NCBI GenBank assembly: GCA_034521835.1
Contig: JAXHMA010000003.1
Location: forward strand, 248,001-312,000
Length of the DNA: 64,000 nt
Direction: 5' to 3'
Source: JAMQKA01 sp034521835
GTDB lineage: Bacteria > Bacteroidota > Rhodothermia > Balneolales > Balneolaceae
In this document: positions 62,812-64,000 of the stretch, piece by piece
How positions within the stretch are numbered: the stretch's first letter is position 1
Layout of the letters: every line of letters starts with the position of its first letter
Program-made: the position numbers and the translations under genes
The notes under the pieces: model-generated
Told to the model about the DNA's origin: nothing
Seen by the model: the letters and a program-made list of their open reading frames with translations, nothing else
Database searches by the model: none

Positions 62812-64000
62812 ATGTCGGATATCCAGACCGATGGGTTGACTGAAGAGGAAATTGAAAATCTAGATCGCAAAACGGTTAAAGAATTACAAAAACTGGCGCG
62901 TGAGCTAGGTTTGAAGTCAGTTACCGGATTGAGAAAACAGCAGCTTATTGACAAAATTAGCGAAACGGCACAGAAACAGGCCGAAGAAATGCCAGATGAC
63001 GATTCTGGCACCTCTTCAGGCAATGGAGACGAGGAAATAAAACACACGCAGCCGTATAAAAGGCAATCTGATAGCAATCAGAAGCAGAATCGCGGCAGGT
63101 CTCGAAGCGGTTCCGGTTCCAAGTCGAAATCGAGCGGCAAGAAAAGAAGAAAGAAAAAGAGTGTGCACGACATCCTGCCGGATTCCGATGCTCCCACTCT
63201 GCAGGAGCGGCTGGACGAGATTCAGCCGGATCTAGGTCCTTACCTGATAAATGAAGGTACCCTGGAGATTTTACCTGACGGGTACGGCTTCCTGCGGTCT
63301 TCAAACTATAATTACAAGGCCAGTCCTGATGATATATATGTATCTCCTTCACAGATTAAGCGTTTCCGGTTGAAGCAGGGCGATTGCGTAATTGGCATTA
63401 TTCGTCCGCCCAAAGTGGGGGAACGCTATTTTGCACTGCTGCGTGTGGATGGCGTAAATGGCAAGATTCCGCATGATATGGATAACCGGGAAGATTTTGA
63501 GGATCTGCTGCCGATCTATCCCAACGAGCGGTACCAGCTGGAGTATAAACCCACCGAATACAGCACGCGCCTTATCAACCTGTTTGCACCACTTGGTAAA
63601 GGCCAGCGTGGATTGATCGTTGCCCAACCCAAAACGGGAAAGACGACCATCCTCAAAAACGTAGCTAACGCCGTCAACAAAAATGCGCCCGATACCAAGA
63701 TCATTATCCTGTTGATTGACGAGCGTCCGGAAGAGGTAACGGAGATGGAACGCAATGTGGCGAATGCCGAGGTGGTTGCGTCAACCTTTGATGAACGGCC
63801 TGAAAACCATATAGGACTCTCAGAAATTGTCTTTGAGAAAGCCAAACGACTGGTAGAAAGCGGCCATGATGTGTTATTGCTTATGGACTCCATCACTCGC
63901 TTGTCGCGTGCCTATAATATTTGTGCGCCCAACACCGGCCGCACCATGTCTGGTGGTATCGATTCTGAAGCATTGAAAGCGCCGCGGCAGCTGTTTAGCT
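62812..64000 (+). CDS. rho: Transcription termination factor Rho, 3' end beyond window
   Basis: The frame is open from ATG 62812 to the window end (396 codons), so the last part is missing. Residues 1-45 form a helical Rho N-terminal domain (VKELQKLARELGLKSVTGLR). A long hydrophilic insertion rich in Ser, Lys, Arg and Gln follows (KRQSDSNQKQNRG, then SGKKRRKKKSVHD). Such insertions are known from Bacteroidota-type and other Rho proteins. The RNA-binding domain starts at LNEGTL-like EGTLEILPDGYGFLRSSNYN. In the ATPase domain, Walker A is AQPKTGKTTILKN, and DERPEEVTEMERNV and LLLMDSITRLSRAYN follow. The helicase releases RNA from RNA polymerase. The gene is intact as far as seen. Confidence 0.95.
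   Translation, partial: MSDIQTDGLTEEEIENLDRKTVKELQKLARELGLKSVTGLRKQQLIDKISETAQKQAEEMPDDDSGTSSGNGDEEIKHTQPYKRQSDSNQKQNRGRSRSGSGSKSKSSGKKRRKKKSVHDILPDSDAPTLQERLDEIQPDLGPYLINEGTLEILPDGYGFLRSSNYNYKASPDDIYVSPSQIKRFRLKQGDCVIGIIRPPKVGERYFALLRVDGVNGKIPHDMDNREDFEDLLPIYPNERYQLEYKPTEYSTRLINLFAPLGKGQRGLIVAQPKTGKTTILKNVANAVNKNAPDTKIIILLIDERPEEVTEMERNVANAEVVASTFDERPENHIGLSEIVFEKAKRLVESGHDVLLLMDSITRLSRAYNICAPNTGRTMSGGIDSEALKAPRQLFS

Overview
The window looks like a chromosomal segment from a marine or hypersaline member of the Balneolota/Rhodothermota group, or a close Bacteroidota relative. The evidence is two SusC/SusD pairs, a FecI/FecR-type sigma/anti-sigma pair, three GWxTD-domain lipoproteins, a bactofilin, a PorW/SprE-like lipoprotein, and a Rho factor with a long charged N-terminal extension. 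These assignments come from reading motifs by eye; no database search was run. Many host genes are split by single-base frameshifts, often in homopolymers (for example a short T run in purL), while neighbouring genes are intact. I read most of these as consensus errors of an indel-prone assembly and annotate the gene across the break.

Layout. 1-582: end of an FadE-type acyl-CoA dehydrogenase. 1006-15025: a cell-surface nutrient locus on the + strand: ECF sigma factor, FecR-like anti-sigma, SusC with an N-terminal STN signalling domain, SusD, an M20 peptidase lipoprotein, an M14 carboxypeptidase and a large BNR-repeat protein. Together they suggest a substrate-induced system for taking up peptides. 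15302-18074 (minus): lemA, a TPM-domain protein, a NIPSNAP protein and a second TPM protein with a glycine-rich tail. 18169-24167: HAD phosphatase, purL, SDR, AhpD-like protein and lysine 6-aminotransferase.

24369-34531 is an AT-rich genomic island inserted at the 3' end of an initiator tRNA-fMet gene and bounded by a 15-bp direct repeat. It carries a tightly coupled three-gene operon: a coiled-coil ABC-type ATPase, an unknown protein and an APH-like kinase. This is a candidate conflict or defence module. The ATPase gene has been cut by three insertions, two near-identical IS1380-like elements and one IS3-like element. For the two IS1380-like elements the original reading frame rejoins exactly when the element and one 5-bp target duplication are removed. 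A cluster of small minus-strand ORFs, including a C2H2 zinc-finger protein, fills the right end. No integrase is visible.

34603-44493: ornithine aminotransferase; an actin/ParM-like ATPase whose phosphate-1 motif lies at the C-terminus, so it appears circularly permuted; a bactofilin; a second tRNA-fMet; then a Na+/solute symporter, GNAT, ornithine/alanine racemase-like PLP protein, M23 peptidase, M20D amidohydrolase and alanine racemase. 44351-55903 (minus): three GWxTD lipoproteins flanking a second SusC-SusD-lipoprotein operon. 56054-64000: pyruvate kinase, the PorW/SprE-like TPR lipoprotein ending in a TonB-C-like domain, pyrD, folC and the start of rho.

The two most interesting items are the IS-disrupted ATPase/unknown/kinase operon in the tRNA island and the apparently permuted actin-like protein next to a bactofilin.
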